From Blasia pusilla (Eukaryota > Marchantiophyta > Marchantiopsida > Blasiales): 64,000 bases of DNA. The position numbers and the translations under genes are program-made. The DNA is taken from NCBI GenBank assembly GCA_050084515.1, contig CM114271.1:67208001-67272000 (forward strand), written 5' to 3'. Positions 47,740-58,609 of this stretch are shown here, piece after piece; position 1 is the first letter of the stretch, and every line of letters starts with the position of its first letter. Below the pieces are notes generated by a model. That model did no database searches and was not told the origin of the DNA. It saw only the letters and a list, made by a program, of their open reading frames with translations.

Positions 47740-48984
47740 TTGTCATGCATACACATGGTTATACAACCCATATTGCTCATCACATCTACATACCACACAA
47801 CACCAATCTTCCCCAAGTGTTGCGATCCTCATAACCAAATGAGTACCAAGGGGATCATCCAAACTCTAGCGGGGTCACGTTAGGATGTTTGCGCTTTGAA
47901 GTTAAGAAAATACAACTGCGAGACGCGAGCGAGGCGAATGTTTCGAGTGTTTTGTGCATTTGAGGTTGCGACCAAGAAACGGAAACCAAATACGGGACTC
48001 GGACTTAAGAGGAGTCTAGTCTTGGATGTGAAGGGGTGGAAACCATACATGAGACGTGGGTAGCGTTTGGGAGTTTTCAACTATACTTCTAACCATAGCT
48101 TTGTGTCCAAAAATCCATTTGGGACAAGTGAGGTAGCATTGGAAAGATTATGCGGAGCGGTTCCAATGTACCAAAGATCTTGGGAAACGCTCAAGTAAAG
48201 GCTAACACATGGGCAAAAACTGACTGTAAGAAGAGTCGGATTGAGGGCCAAAAAGAGGGGGCTGGATGCTCTTTTCCAAAGGTAGGGGGATCTCGGGAAT
48301 CCCCAAAAGTTCTAGAAAGGGGAAAGGTTTCGAAGGGTGCATGGGACCCAATCCCTACGTTGGGGCGCGGTGGGGCGATCCAAAGGCACGGAACGGATCA
48401 CGAGTTTTGGCGTTGGGATTCGAGACCCGAACCAAGTCCAATAGAGTGACTTCCAAAGGTCCATATTGGATTCCAATTAATGACTCATATTATTGAGTCT
48501 CGATTGGGGACTCACGCGAGGTCTGTTGGACAGTTGGGACCGTTAGGCGCGCAAATGTTGTTTTATGTGCTTGGAAAAACCAGAAACTTGTCCCAAATCA
48601 CAGAAAGACTTGCTAGTGTTGGGTATCTAGGAATGAAGGAAGGTTTAGCTTGATGAGAGGCCGAGTTAAGGACTCGATGGGTTAGAAGTCCGCTTGACCC
48701 AAAGCCAGACTAACGTAAGTGCGTTTGGATGCAAGGAGGCGATGAGAGCGTGTCCTAATGAACGTACACTTCCCCAACATTGAGATTGACGTTTGAGTAG
48801 AGTAGACGCTCGACAACAACATACGGGTAGATCCACACATAAACGAAATACACTCATGCATATACATCGATCCCTCATGAGAAAAAATTATAAACAAACT
48901 CTGATTTTACATGAGAAAAATGGAGAGCACTTCCGCGTACAACCTTTGCAATATAAAAATGACAAACAAAAGGAACACACGCGT
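47740..48984. other. Repeat-derived DNA, unclassified
   Basis: CATACACATGGTTATACAACCCATATTG-like sequence near 47750 (core ACACATGGTTATACAACCC) belongs to the same start family as 2578 and 26380. Near 48830, GGGTAGATCCACACATAAACG echoes 2650. GACTCATATTATTGAGTC at 48480-48497 is a palindrome. This looks like LTR debris. No coding region is supported. Confidence 0.4.
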
Positions 48985-49150
48985 CTTGTAATGTACAAGA
49001 AGTTTAATTTTACATTCATTTACTGAGTTTGATCCCCAAGAGGATCATTGTTTGGTGAAAAGAGAGTTCAAGATTACAATTATCTTGCACTAGTTGTATT
49101 TAGGTGTGTATGATTTAGATTCAATGACTTATCAATCTCTTCGGCTATAA
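48985..49150 (+). repeat. Block of about 165 bp shared with 56598-56760 (copy 1)
   Basis: Near-identical phrases occur at both sites: TAATGTACAAGAAGTTTAAT, GATCCCCAAGAGGATC, TAGGTGTGTATGATTTAG and ATTCAATGACTTATCAAT. Both are in the same orientation and bracket the gag-pol region of element B. The left copy overlaps the 3' end of the coiled-coil ORF. They could be partial LTRs or a duplicated 3' end. Confidence 0.8.
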
Positions 49151-49960
49151 AAGTATCATCTAAACTATCAAACTCAAGTGTTGGTGTAAAACGACCATGA
49201 ATAGTGGAAGGTTTGTTGACAATATTAGGCGTGTGATTGCACATCTTCTCTCGCCATTTAATAACAACTAACGAAGTTCCTAGCACTTTGTTTTGGACTA
49301 CGACGTCGGATGGAGTAAATAGTGGAAGCTCTTCAAGGTTGACCGAGAGGTTGGGCATCACTTCTGGAAGGGACTTTGTATGATTCTCGAACTGGCGCTT
49401 CCAATGTTTGTTGACATAGTCGATCTTCTCGCTCATCTGTTGCTCGAAGCTCTCGCCTGCTTTGTCAATTAACTCCTTGACATCTTCATGGTCCAACTGC
49501 ACTTCGTTGAGCAGCTTTTGTTGTGCCTCCAAGACAATGATCCTACTCGTGGCCTCCGACCATTATGCCACTAAGTCCTTGTTTATTTCTTGTTGTTCTT
49601 GAAGAAACTTTGAAGACTGAGCGTTATGTGTCGTAACTTTCTTGAACTCGTGGCTGACAAGATGCACTTGGTGTCGGTATTGTTGAATCAATTGTGAAGC
49701 TTCCTTGACCTGCGAAGCTAGCTGATCAGCCCCACACTCCACGTCAATCTCCAAGCTTTCCCATTGGCGTGCATTCCACACTTCATACTGAGCCTAGACC
49801 AAGTCGCTTTGAACTTTGCGAAGCGTCGTCTTGGTGTCTTCGATCTCTTGACCCCGCAGCTGAAGGTTTGTTTCCGCCACTTTGCGCTTCGTTCTCTGAT
49901 GACGCTGTCGTATAGTAAAATCAGCCAGTGTGTAAACTCCTTTCTCGTTAAGTGCTAGAT
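49080..49960 (-). pseudogene. Coiled-coil ORF at the 3' end of element B
   Basis: A single minus-strand frame from about 49960 to the stop at 49080 is broken by TAG at 49794-49796 and TAA at 49563-49565. The predicted protein is rich in Gln, Glu and Lys with heptad-like spacing (LASQVKEASQLIQQYRHQVH; LEAQQKLLNEVQ), so a coiled coil is likely over most of its length. The C-terminal 80 residues are more acidic. No known domain is recognised. It lies on the same strand as, and downstream of, gag-pol and the 51225-52358 ORF. It may therefore be an accessory product of the retroelement or a captured gene. Confidence 0.55.
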
Positions 49961-50239
49961 AGAATTTTATTAGTATTAAGTAAATTAGCTTAGAAAAAGG
50001 AAATCCCCATGTTTAAACCTCTTTATGGTGCCTCTTTTATGCGGGCCCAACTTTAGAAAAAGAGGTAATAAATAAAAGATGACTTTATAAAAGTAAAGTA
50101 GTTGCTTTAATGAAAAGAAAAAGTAGTCTTGGTTGATGGTTAGGTTAGTTGGAGTAATTTGGAAAATACAAAGTGGATAAAAGAGGATATTTTGGAAGAG
50201 ATAAGAGGAAATCTACTTGTGTCAAAATGTGATTGGCTA

Positions 50240-50660
50240 AACCTTGAGAGGAAGCCATGTGGCACAAGATAAGATAAGCTCTATTTCGTACTCTTGTGGA
50301 TCCCTTGTGAGTATATAAAGAGGAGGGACCTTCAACGGTTCATCACCTTCTATTCCACATCTTGAGTCTCTCGTGTCTCTCTTGAGTGTATGGCTTTGGG
50401 ATTGCTTGCTCTTCCAATGAGAGTGGATCACCCCTCTTGGGAGAGTAACTTGATCATGGTCTATTCTTCGAGAGGTTTCTAGAGTGTGGTGTGTGTGTGT
50501 GTGTGTGTGTGGAGATGAGAGGTTTGTCACCTTAGAGGAGTTTAGTCATACTAAAATAGTGAATATTTTGGCTTGTTACTTCCCCAATGAGAGTGGATTA
50601 TCCCTCTTGGGAGAATAATTTCGCCAAAATCCATTCTTGAGGAGAGAAAAGAATGTCTGT
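50240..50660 (+). promoter_or_regulatory. Candidate plus-strand promoter and leader with duplicated segment
   Basis: TATATAAAG at 50312-50320 is a good plant TATA box and is followed by a pyrimidine-rich leader-like tract. A segment of about 65 bp (CCAATGAGAGTGGATCA..., 50411-50477) is repeated at 50581-50646. A GT-dinucleotide run lies between them at about 50490-50512. The arrangement points to a retroelement-type promoter facing opposite to element B. Transcription is inferred, not seen. Confidence 0.5.
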
Positions 50661-50665
50661 CAAGC

Positions 50666-51091
50666 ATGGATAGGGATGGAGCACGAGTTGTGCCCGACTT
50701 TCCTTTCCTCAATCCATACCATGTCAAGGTACTCTTTGTAGATAGACACTGGTTCACTCGATATTTAGTTTATCACTTTGGGGAGGCGTTCATGAACCAG
50801 GTCATGCAATCTCCAACTCCGGTGATTCTTCCTATCGTCACATATGGAAGGACATGAGATTGTGCTTTGTATGTCCTTATATAGCAATCCATGGATGTCA
50901 ATAGGCCTGCTCAAGTAGGGTTTAACACTAGTTGTGCCATCTTCCTCGTGTACAAGCATAAAATAGTCTATAGGGATTTTATAGTTAGGAATTTTGGGGT
51001 CCGATGTTACGAAGAAGTGATCGCCTCGGCACTTCCATTTGTGATACCTGTGGTGAGAGAATGGAGAGTGTACATCATAATTTTGTATTGA
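50666..51091 (+). pseudogene. Plus-strand coding remnant with two internal repeats
   Basis: One frame starts with ATG at 50666, about 345 bases after the TATA box. It has stops at 50855 (TGA) and 50879 (TAG) and ends at 51089-51091. The two halves align without gaps: YHFGEAFMNQVMQSPTPVIL in the first and RNFGVRCYEEVIASALPFVI in the second, with shared F-G, V, S, P and V positions and alternating hydrophobics. Such protein-level similarity, with poor DNA similarity, suggests an old duplicated coding unit. I do not recognise the family. A 158-codon minus-strand frame covers the same bases, but its halves do not match each other. Confidence 0.4.
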
Positions 51092-51224
51092 AAAAGGAGA
51101 ACTTGTTAGAGAGTTCACCTTGCATCGACCGCATCTACCGCAGCTAGAAGGCCCGCCCTTGCTCGAAGAAAGGCTCTCGACACGACAACGCTCGTGCCCT
51201 AGAGTTGAGGTCATCAACTGCTTG

Positions 51225-52358
51225 TTAAAACTGGTCCACATCCGCTGTGTCGTCCAGATGGAGTACTTGCTGTAATTGGTTCATTACAGGGATGGCCAGA
51301 TTTAGAAACCACACGATGTGGTTGGCTGTCTGTGACATGCGACAAAGAACAGCGCGCTGGTTGCTAGTGCGAGGCGTCTCCTCGAAGTCCTCTTGTGGTG
51401 TTGGCTCTATTTCGGAGGGGGTCTCGAAATTAACTCGGCCGCGCTTCGGTCTTGGCAGCTTGGTTGCCTCCTTGTCATTTCCTGAAGCGGAAGTATGTGG
51501 ATGTTGTTTCGGGGCTGCTTTGCGCGTCGGGGTGACTTCGCGTCTTCCGCTAGTGACCATTCTGCTCCTTCTTGGTAAGCGGACCGGAGTAACTTGTGAC
51601 CAATCCAGTGCCTCATTGGCCGTCGGTTCCTGCTTATGAATGTACAAATGGATTAAAAACGGAGATAGGAAGGACTTTGTGCTCGGATGAAGCGCTTCCA
51701 ACATTGCACGTACGTGCCCGTCCACAAAAGAAGCACGGTCGACGCCCGGTGCTTCAGGGTCCAGGTGCCGATTCCAAAGGATATAGCACATCTTGACGAG
51801 CTTATTCGTGAGGTAGTAAGAACGAGCAAGATAAAACAAAGTCATCTGATGCTTGCAAAACTGTCCAAACAAGGGTGGAGACAACGAAGTAGCCTTGTAG
51901 CCATTCCTGCCAAGGCGATCAGATGTCACACAACCGAGTGCTAGAAAATCTTCGTGCTTCACCATGGACTCGGTCTCATACTCATACTCTACAGCGGCCG
52001 GGAGCATATAAGTTGCTCGCCAGTCATTGGGCGTCCATTTTTGTGGCTGAGCGCGATATTGGAGACCCTTTCTGCGAAACTTGGCGGCTGCAGTCGAGGA
52101 GCGAAGCTCCCCGAGGAGTTCTCCGGACGTCAAGGTCTAGTTTTCTTGAAAAAAAGTTTCCATCGATCGCTCCTCAAGCGCTTCAACTAACTCTGGTGAC
52201 AGCTTTACCAAGGGCATGGCCGCACTTTGCAGAATGGGCCTAGAATCGTCACGAGGCATGGCTGTACATCGATCTCTGTGGGCTCCGCGCTTCGGTCTGC
52301 TACGCAACTTTGTGGTGATGCCGTCCTTGAGAATACCCGCCCGGTTAATTAGGGGCAC
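51225..52358 (-). pseudogene. Extra ORF downstream of integrase in element B, about 375 codons
   Basis: A minus-strand frame from 52358 to a stop at 51225 is interrupted once, by TAG at 52137-52139. The 302-codon part below that stop is fully open. Its N-terminal half is globular-looking (ALGCVTSDRLGRNGYKATSL; FLSPFLIHLYIHKQEPTANE). From about residue 190 of the open part it becomes basic and disordered (LPRRSRMV, PRPKRGRVNFETP). Then comes a short hydrophobic C-terminus. No signal peptide or membrane helix suggests an env protein. It lies about 10-20 bases after the integrase-side reading frame, on the same strand. I do not recognise the domain. It may be a third ORF of the retrotransposon or a transduced host gene. 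Confidence 0.6.
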
Positions 52359-52474
52359 TTATATAGTCAAGGCCCTATGCGGTTTCTTGGTCGTGGCGTC
52401 GTGACTGTGAAAATCCAACCGCAGTAGTTAGGTTGGACGCTTCGCGCTTTGCCGAAGCTCCAATACTTCCACGG

Positions 52475-52535
52475 CACGGGGTTGAGAGACTGCTTCGTGC
52501 TTCTCCGAAGCTCGAAGTAGTCTCTCAACCCCGTG
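52475..52535. other. Hairpin, 23-bp arms with one mismatch
   Basis: CACGGGGTTGAGAGACTGCT at 52475 pairs with AGTAGTCTCTCAACCCCGTG ending at 52535. The arms are 52475-52497 and 52513-52535, with a 15-base loop. It lies near the end of the integrase remnant. A related GCTTCGCGCTTTGCCGAAGC palindrome-like phrase lies just before it at about 52438-52457. Confidence 0.85.
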
Positions 52536-52559
52536 AGTCCCCTTCCCGGGTAGAGTGGT

Positions 52560-53709
52560 GCATCATGATACCTTTGAACATGCATACCATTGACACGAGT
52601 TGGGAGTGCTTCGCCCTGTAAGGTCCCCAACTACAGTGATCCGTTTTCACATATGGCCAATACTTGGTAGGGCCCCATCCAGTTCAATTTTAACTTCCCG
52701 GGGAACTTTATCCGACGGTTATCATACAATAGCACCAGGTCCCCGACGCTTATAGATTGCGGCCGTAGATGTTGGTCATATCATTGTGTGTGTTCGTCTT
52801 GTACACGTTTGGTCTCGCGTAGAGCCAAAATGCGTGCTTCCTCCGACGCGACTAAGGTCGTATTCCTTCCCTGGAGAACCTTGGCGGCAGCCTCCGTTCT
52901 CGTTCCTTCCAACACGCGATAAGTGGGCAAAGCCCATTCAATAGGTGTCAAGGGATGAACACCATAAGTTAGGAAGAATGGGGTGTACTTCATAGTAACC
53001 TTCTTGACTGTCCGGTAGGCCCACAATGCGGCGGCGATATTCATGTCCCAATCATAGGAATATGTAACCGTCAATCGATTCAATATCCGACAGATCAGTC
53101 CGTTACATTTTTCAGTCAACCCGTTGGCTTTAGGGTTGTAGGGAATGGTCTTCCGATGCTTAATTGGGAAGTGGGACGTTAAAGACTCAATATTCTGGTT
53201 TAGAAAATGGGTGCCTCGATCACTTACTAATTCCAACGGCAGCCATACCGTGTGATAATCATTTCGTATGAAAATTTGGCCAAAGCCTCACTATCATCTT
53301 TGCGCGTGGCCACCGCCTCCACCATCTTGGTACAATAGTCGGTAGCTATCAAAATATATTTTCACCTTGTTTGGCGGGTAGCGGGTGAAATAGGGCCCAC
53401 AAAGTCAATACCCCATTTTTCAAAAGGAGCTAGAGGCATGATGGGTATCAAAGGCCACCTTGAGGTAGCCATTGGTCGACCCGCTCTTTGACATGCATCA
53501 CTTCTCTGAATAAAGTGACCTACATCTTTGTACATAGTTGGCCACCAATAACGCGCAGCCAAGATTTTCTGGACAATATTTTTAACAGCGTAGTGTCCTC
53601 CAGAATCGGCCGCATGCATGGCTCTGATGACTTGGGGGATTTCTTCTGCTTCCAAGCATCGCCGATACTCTTCATCAGCACCTAATTTGAGTAGTACTCC
53701 CTGACACAA
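52560..53709 (-). pseudogene. Integrase of element B
   Basis: The frame at 53709-53362 holds the zinc-binding domain. Its histidines are kept, and the final CxxC reads SDAC, so one Cys is lost. It is followed by the core start FEKWGIDFVGPI (first Asp). The frame at 53236-52781 continues with SDRGTHFLNQ (second Asp) and YNPKANGLTEKCN (Glu). The C-terminal domain near 52740-52560 reads VGDLVLLYDNRR and GPYQVLA. A TAG at 52631-52633 sits where a Gln is likely. No chromodomain was seen. Confidence 0.82.
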
Positions 53710-53949
53710 CTCATAGGGTCCTATCTTTTGTAAAAAGATTGCTCATTCCTCCGCTGTCATAGGGTGGGAAGTTGCAGAGTAATCAAGAAACGCAAAATAT
53801 CTTCATAAAAAGATTGGGGCAATCGGTCCTCCGTGATTTGGAACACGTCCTCATCAGGAAAGGTGTTATCCACGGATTGTGTGAGGTCTGCGGTCGTCAT
53901 CCGCAGCAGGGAAAGAAAAATTGCGTTGGTATGGACCCTTCCGGAAAGG

Positions 53950-55330
53950 GTAATGACATCAAATGTGAATTCTTGGAGTAACAGGATCCATCGCGCAACC
54001 TGAAAGGTCCGCCTTGACCATTAATGGTCGGAGTGCGAAATGGCCTACATGAAAGACAAACTCATACCCTAATAAATAATGACGGAAATTTTTGCACTAG
54101 AAGACCATTCCCAACGCCTTTCGTTCGGTAGTTATATATTTTTGTTCAGATGAAGATAGTTGTCCGCATGCGTAGTAAACCAAGTAATCATGTTTGTTAT
54201 CATCAAGTTGGCTGAGCACCACTCTAGTGGAAAACGATGATGTGTCCACATATACGTGGAAGGGTTTGGTCCAGTCGGGGGACCGAAGAACGGGAGCCAT
54301 TCGCAATGCTTCCTTTAATGCTTCAAATGCCGCTTGGCAGGGTGAGGTCCACTCCCATTCGGTACTTTTTTTTAAGTAATGCGGTTAGGGCTCTTGCTTT
54401 CACTGTATAATCCCTAATAAACCTTTGGTAATATCCGATGTGTCCCAAGAACCCTCTAAATTCTCTGAGATTTGTGGGTGGTTCCAAGGTGATGATAATA
54501 TCCACTTTGGCCTTGTCGACTTCAATTCCTTGGGCATACACTTGGTGTCATAACAAAATCCCTTTTTTCATGGCAATATATGATCTTTCCGGATGGAGGG
54601 ATAAATGCACTTCGCGACAGCGAGCAAGGGTTAATTCTAGTTTTTGCAAGTGTTTGGCTTCTGTACTCAAGATACAAAAGTCGTCCAGGAAAATTTCAAC
54701 AAACTACCGCAGATACTCTTGGAAGATGGAGATCATCATCCATTGGAAGGTGGCCCGCGCATTGCACAACCCAAAGGGCATTACACGATACGCAAAGGTG
54801 CCCAAGTCCGTGGTGAAATTTTTGAGGGGCGGATCTTTTTTTCTAATGGATACCTGGTTATAACCCGAATACCCGTCCAAAAAGGTATAACGCTCGTGGC
54901 TCACGACTTTGTCCAAAATGTTGTCAATGAAAGGTAGGGGATGATGGTCCTTTAAGGTGGCCGAATTCAATTTCCGATAATCCTGGCATGCTCTGATTTT
55001 TCCTGTTTGTTTTTTGGGTACAATCACAATGGGCGACACCCACATGCTACTTAACACCGGATAAATTATTCCAGCTTCGAGACGCTGGTTGATTTCATCC
55101 TTGACTAACAATGAGTATTTCGGGTTGAGGCGAACTGCCTCATCTGCACCGGGACCGCACCTTCTTTTAGATCAATCCGGTGTTCACCATACCGTGCTAG
55201 AATGCCTGTCATTTCATCCATGAAGTACGCAAATACATCCAAATACTCAAGCAATAATTTTTTATACTAAGTGAGTTGTATTGGGGAAAAATCCGAGAGG
55301 CATAGGGACTTCTGATCTATAATTAAGACT
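53950..55330 (-). pseudogene. Reverse transcriptase and RNase H of element B
   Basis: The RT frame has SPIVIVPKKQTGKIRACQDY, TFLDGYSGYNQV (catalytic Asp) and MPFGLCNARATFQ. A TAG at 54704-54706 follows, and then the FLDD form of the YxDD motif near 54680. The thumb/connection region is at 54541-54323 (LREFRGFLGHIGYYQRFI). RNase H starts near 54270 (FHVYVDTSSFSTRVVLSQLD). The linker before RT (RIDLKEGAVPV) is in another frame. Several single-base lesions separate the pieces. Confidence 0.85.
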
Positions 55331-55368
55331 TGCACATAGTCTTTCTCTTGAATCATATTTTCCGTGAA

Positions 55369-56532
55369 CTAGAATGTGCTATGACCTAGCTTCTCTTCCT
55401 CCCGGCTCGACCGGCCCATTTCTTTGGACAATCCCGACATAAACCAATCTACCAATTGTGAGGTAGCTGTGTGTTCAAGTTTGTTTACGAGGCTACGAGA
55501 CCTTTGGGTGTATTCCCTAAGAGTTTCCTTCTTTTTACGTTTTAGATCGCAAAGCTTCGTCATAAGCCTATCCTCAAACTCCAGGTCACAGAACTCATGA
55601 AGAAAGGCCTCCAGTACCCTCTTCCAGGTTTCAATGACATCCGCTCCCAGGCCCTCATATCATTGGCTTGCTTGCTTCTTTAGCAGGCCGGGAAATACTC
55701 GCTTCCTTTGAGCCTTCCCCATTAGCCTTAGCTACATGGGTAAACTCAAGCACAGAGTTGTCAACATCATATCGCCGTCCCCTTGCAAACGTGGGATATC
55801 TTAGCAGTGTCTTTCTAGTGTTAGCCATTGGAAAATTTCTCCTACTAGGTCTCGGGCTTGATGCTCGGGAGGGAGGAGGCAGAGGTTCCGATTTGGTTGA
55901 TTTGTTCGGCTCCTTGTCCCCCAAGTCCCCAAAGGGATTCCAGGTTGACTCTTCGTCCAACTGCGAATTGACAAGAGACGTGCTAAGGAGCGTGTTCTTG
56001 TCCCTCTTCTTGCTCTTGGGCTTTGTTCGAGGCTGAAGAATGGGAGACACACCCGACAGTCTCCAAGATGAGTGATCTTCTTGTTGCTTATTGTGTCGAT
56101 CAGCTCGCTGATCTCGAGAAGAGGTCCGGGAGACTTCCATGAGTCCCTTTTGGGATTCGGGAGCTTGCTTCCGCACCCATGATTGCAACAAGGTAGGGGT
56201 CCATGGAGGGAAATTGGATCTTCCTAATTCCTACGGGAGTGTGAGGTTGCTCTTAATCTATCTGCCAGGTTTTCCTCCCATAAACACAAGTACTGAGTCA
56301 TCACCAAGTACAACTGACGTTCATGGGCGAAGCACCATTCGGCGACTGATTCTTTGACAATAATAATTAGTTGCTCTATCTTTTCTAGCACCAATGCAGC
56401 AAACATATTGTTATCTTCTTTCATCCATTGTCTTAGTGGGATAGCTAGAGATAGCAGATGGTCTTCGGTGAGAACTAGATGGTTGGGTCTCATAGGAGAC
56501 GAGGCTTCTTTCCCCGGCCCTGGGTTACCCAT
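55369..56532 (-). pseudogene. gag remnant of element B
   Basis: The frame at 56532-56224 opens MGNPGPGKEA. The frame at 56191-55655 is polar and low-complexity. The frame at 55563-55369 has the capsid-like signature LKRKKKETLREYTQRSRSLV followed by WFMSGLSKEM, as in the retrotransposon gag family. The pieces are in different frames. No C-x2-C-x4-H-x4-C knuckle follows. Confidence 0.7.
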
Positions 56533-56597
56533 GAGTCTCTCTCTTTCCAGAAAATCTTATGATCCATGACTGCGGCAATAAAAAGTTTATTGCTTAT

Positions 56598-56760
56598 ATG
56601 TAATGTACAAGAAGTTTAATTTTACATTTGTTTACTGAGTTCGATCCCCAAGAGGATCCTTTTTTGGTGAAACGAGAGTTCAATATTGCAAATATCTTGT
56701 AATATTTGTATCTAGGTGTGTATGATTTAGATTCAATGACTTATCAATGTCTTTAGCTAT
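56598..56760 (+). repeat. Block of about 165 bp shared with 48985-49150 (copy 2)
   Basis: This is the partner of 48985-49150. It lies just upstream (minus-strand sense) of the gag frame of element B. On the minus strand it still encodes a version of the coiled-coil ORF's last residues (DKSLNLNHTHLDT). A small palindrome, GCAATAAA-AAG-TTTATTGC, lies beside it at about 56576-56594. Confidence 0.8.
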
Positions 56761-58079
56761 CTCTTAGTACCGAGATTTCTTTCCTCAATTCTCTCTAGTG
56801 GAGTTGACATCATGCTCAGGTATATCTTCCCTGGACATCAAGGAACCTCACAGAGACCTCAACAAGAAAGTTGGCTTCTCCTACTTTCAGAACTCAATCT
56901 GTCTAGGTAGGCTACTCTCTGTCAAACAGATTTCCTACAACTCCATGTTGATTATTCCATTGATGAGAAAGGTTCACCTGATTCACTCTTCACTCTGCAG
57001 ACCCAACAAGAATACTCAAACATAAGCATCGCACATTAGAATGAAGAAATGACTATTTACTACTCCATCAAGAATGAGAAAGCTTCAAAGTATATACAAG
57101 CTTGAGAGGATACTACTCCCTTGCTTGGACCATTCCTATAGCATAAGGACTTCGTGAGAGAATAATGATGATAGCTACTTCCATGCTTCTTAAATACTCT
57201 CTGCAGTAGGAGTGTTCCAAAGATTCGAAGCGTTCTTGATGAATCTGGTGTCTCTTCAAAATTTGTAACTACCTAGATCTATGGTACTCTTTGCTTTTCC
57301 TAGTATCCTTGAGAATCCGCGGAGCCTAACTGTCCTAGCTTTCTATCTGGTACAAACAGTCGCGCCTCTTCCTATTCTAACTGTTTTAACAGTATGCCGC
57401 TTGAAATCACTTTGAGTATTAGCTCCGCTTCGTTGCAAAGTCTGGACCTCCTTTGCTTTCCTTGGGTACGAAGCTCTTCCTCCTAATCTGTAGACAAAGT
57501 GCTCCATTCTTCACTTGTGCTTCGTACTTCGTGCTTTGTGCTTCGTGGACGAGTGAAGCACAACTTCCTCTTCTTCTTCATTCAAGAGCAAAGCACTTCA
57601 TACATAAGTTCTTAACAGAGCTTTGTTGTCTTTCCCAAGATTTGCGCTGGGTCTTTAGACTTTGTTATTGCATTTTCCTCTCCTCTAAGGCAAATCCTTG
57701 ATTTTCCACCTCTCTGCCTTGTCCTCGGAGCTTCGTGATTCACTTCAATCTCACTCATTCTTCTACTACGCAACCATAATATCCCAAAATCATTGTGTAT
57801 ACACACGTTTTCTTCGAATAAAAGATGTAAATCTTCAAAAGTATAAAATTGTGGGTATCACACGTCTCAAGGGGCTCCCCATTGAGGCAGCTTTCTTGCC
57901 TACGTGCAACCATCAAACTCCCCGCCCCTTTGCATCTTTCAAATATAAAATCAAAGTAGGAAAAATGACTCACCTTGCCTAAAACTCCACTTATGAATAT
58001 ATATCGGCATATCAAACCACATCCATCCTCTGGTAAGAGGGAATCTGGATGCTAGCACCCTAGCTCCTACACACCCACA
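56761..58079. other. Unclassified DNA upstream of element B
   Basis: No supported gene. A cluster of CTTCGTGCTT/CTTCGTACTT phrases occurs at about 57520-57560, resembling the GCTTCGTGCTTCTCCGAAGC phrase near 52490. Some of this may be the 5' LTR of element B, but I could not find a matching 3' copy. Confidence 0.35.
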
Positions 58080-58360
58080 CAGTTACATGCAAGAGAGGTG
58101 CTACTAAGACCCAACATGACCCTCTTAACAATAACTTGTGTACACAGATAACCATGCGACTATGGACTCGGTCAACGGATCACATAACGGACTAAAATCA
58201 AAATAGGAAAATTGCCACAAAAAATATTTTGGATGCAACAATCGTGTCGCCAAACTCATCCGATATCTTAGAACAAAGTTACACTCAAACAACCCGTTGA
58301 CACTCTATGTCGTTGACGCGATAGGACTCTATTTACGTTAAAATAAGATGTGAGATGATG
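58080..58360 (+). repeat. Dispersed repeat family R2, copy 3
   Basis: It shares CTCATCCGATATCTTAGA, TTACACTCAAACAACCCGTTG-like and CTCTATGTCGTTGACGCGATA-like phrases with 2860-3000 and the weaker copy near 26250. All three copies are in the same orientation. Confidence 0.6.
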
Positions 58361-58609
58361 GACAACGAGCTATATGGGATGTTGTCCATCTTCTCTTTGA
58401 GGGTATGTTAAACGATGTGCCACTGTCTGTAAGTGCATTTTATATATGCTTTACTATTTAAAAATTTATTTCTAAGTGGCTAATTTGGATGTCATAACGT
58501 AAAGTTATTCTTCATTGATGGTCTTGGTGGAATGAGAGAGAAAAAATTATATAAAATCTTCTTCTTGCTGGCGTGCGAAGTAAGATTTATATTAATGTTG
58601 TAGTTACAT

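Larger units (their letters stand above)
52367..56532 (-). mobile_element. Ty3/Gypsy retrotransposon B, gag-pol region
   Basis: In minus-strand order: gag (56532 to 55369), RT (about 55330-54400), RNase H (54306 to about 53950) and integrase (53709 to about 52560). RT precedes integrase, so it is Ty3/Gypsy. The RT frame at 55111-54704 is 135 codons and well conserved. The protease and the zinc knuckle are absent, because gag joins almost directly to the RT linker near 55330-55370. Stops and frameshifts make it inactive. It is less decayed than element A. Full LTRs were not identified. The shared blocks at 48985 and 56598 bracket it, with two extra ORFs, in about 7.8 kb. Confidence 0.88.

Noticed and set aside
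50484-50512. GT-dinucleotide run
   Set aside because: An ordinary microsatellite with no added meaning beyond its place in the promoter-like segment.
50765-51241. Open minus-strand frame of 158 codons
   Set aside because: It lies over the plus-strand frame with internal protein-level repeats, and its own halves do not resemble each other. Composition is odd (CGRCGRCK). It could still be part of the extra ORF region, but I could not support it.
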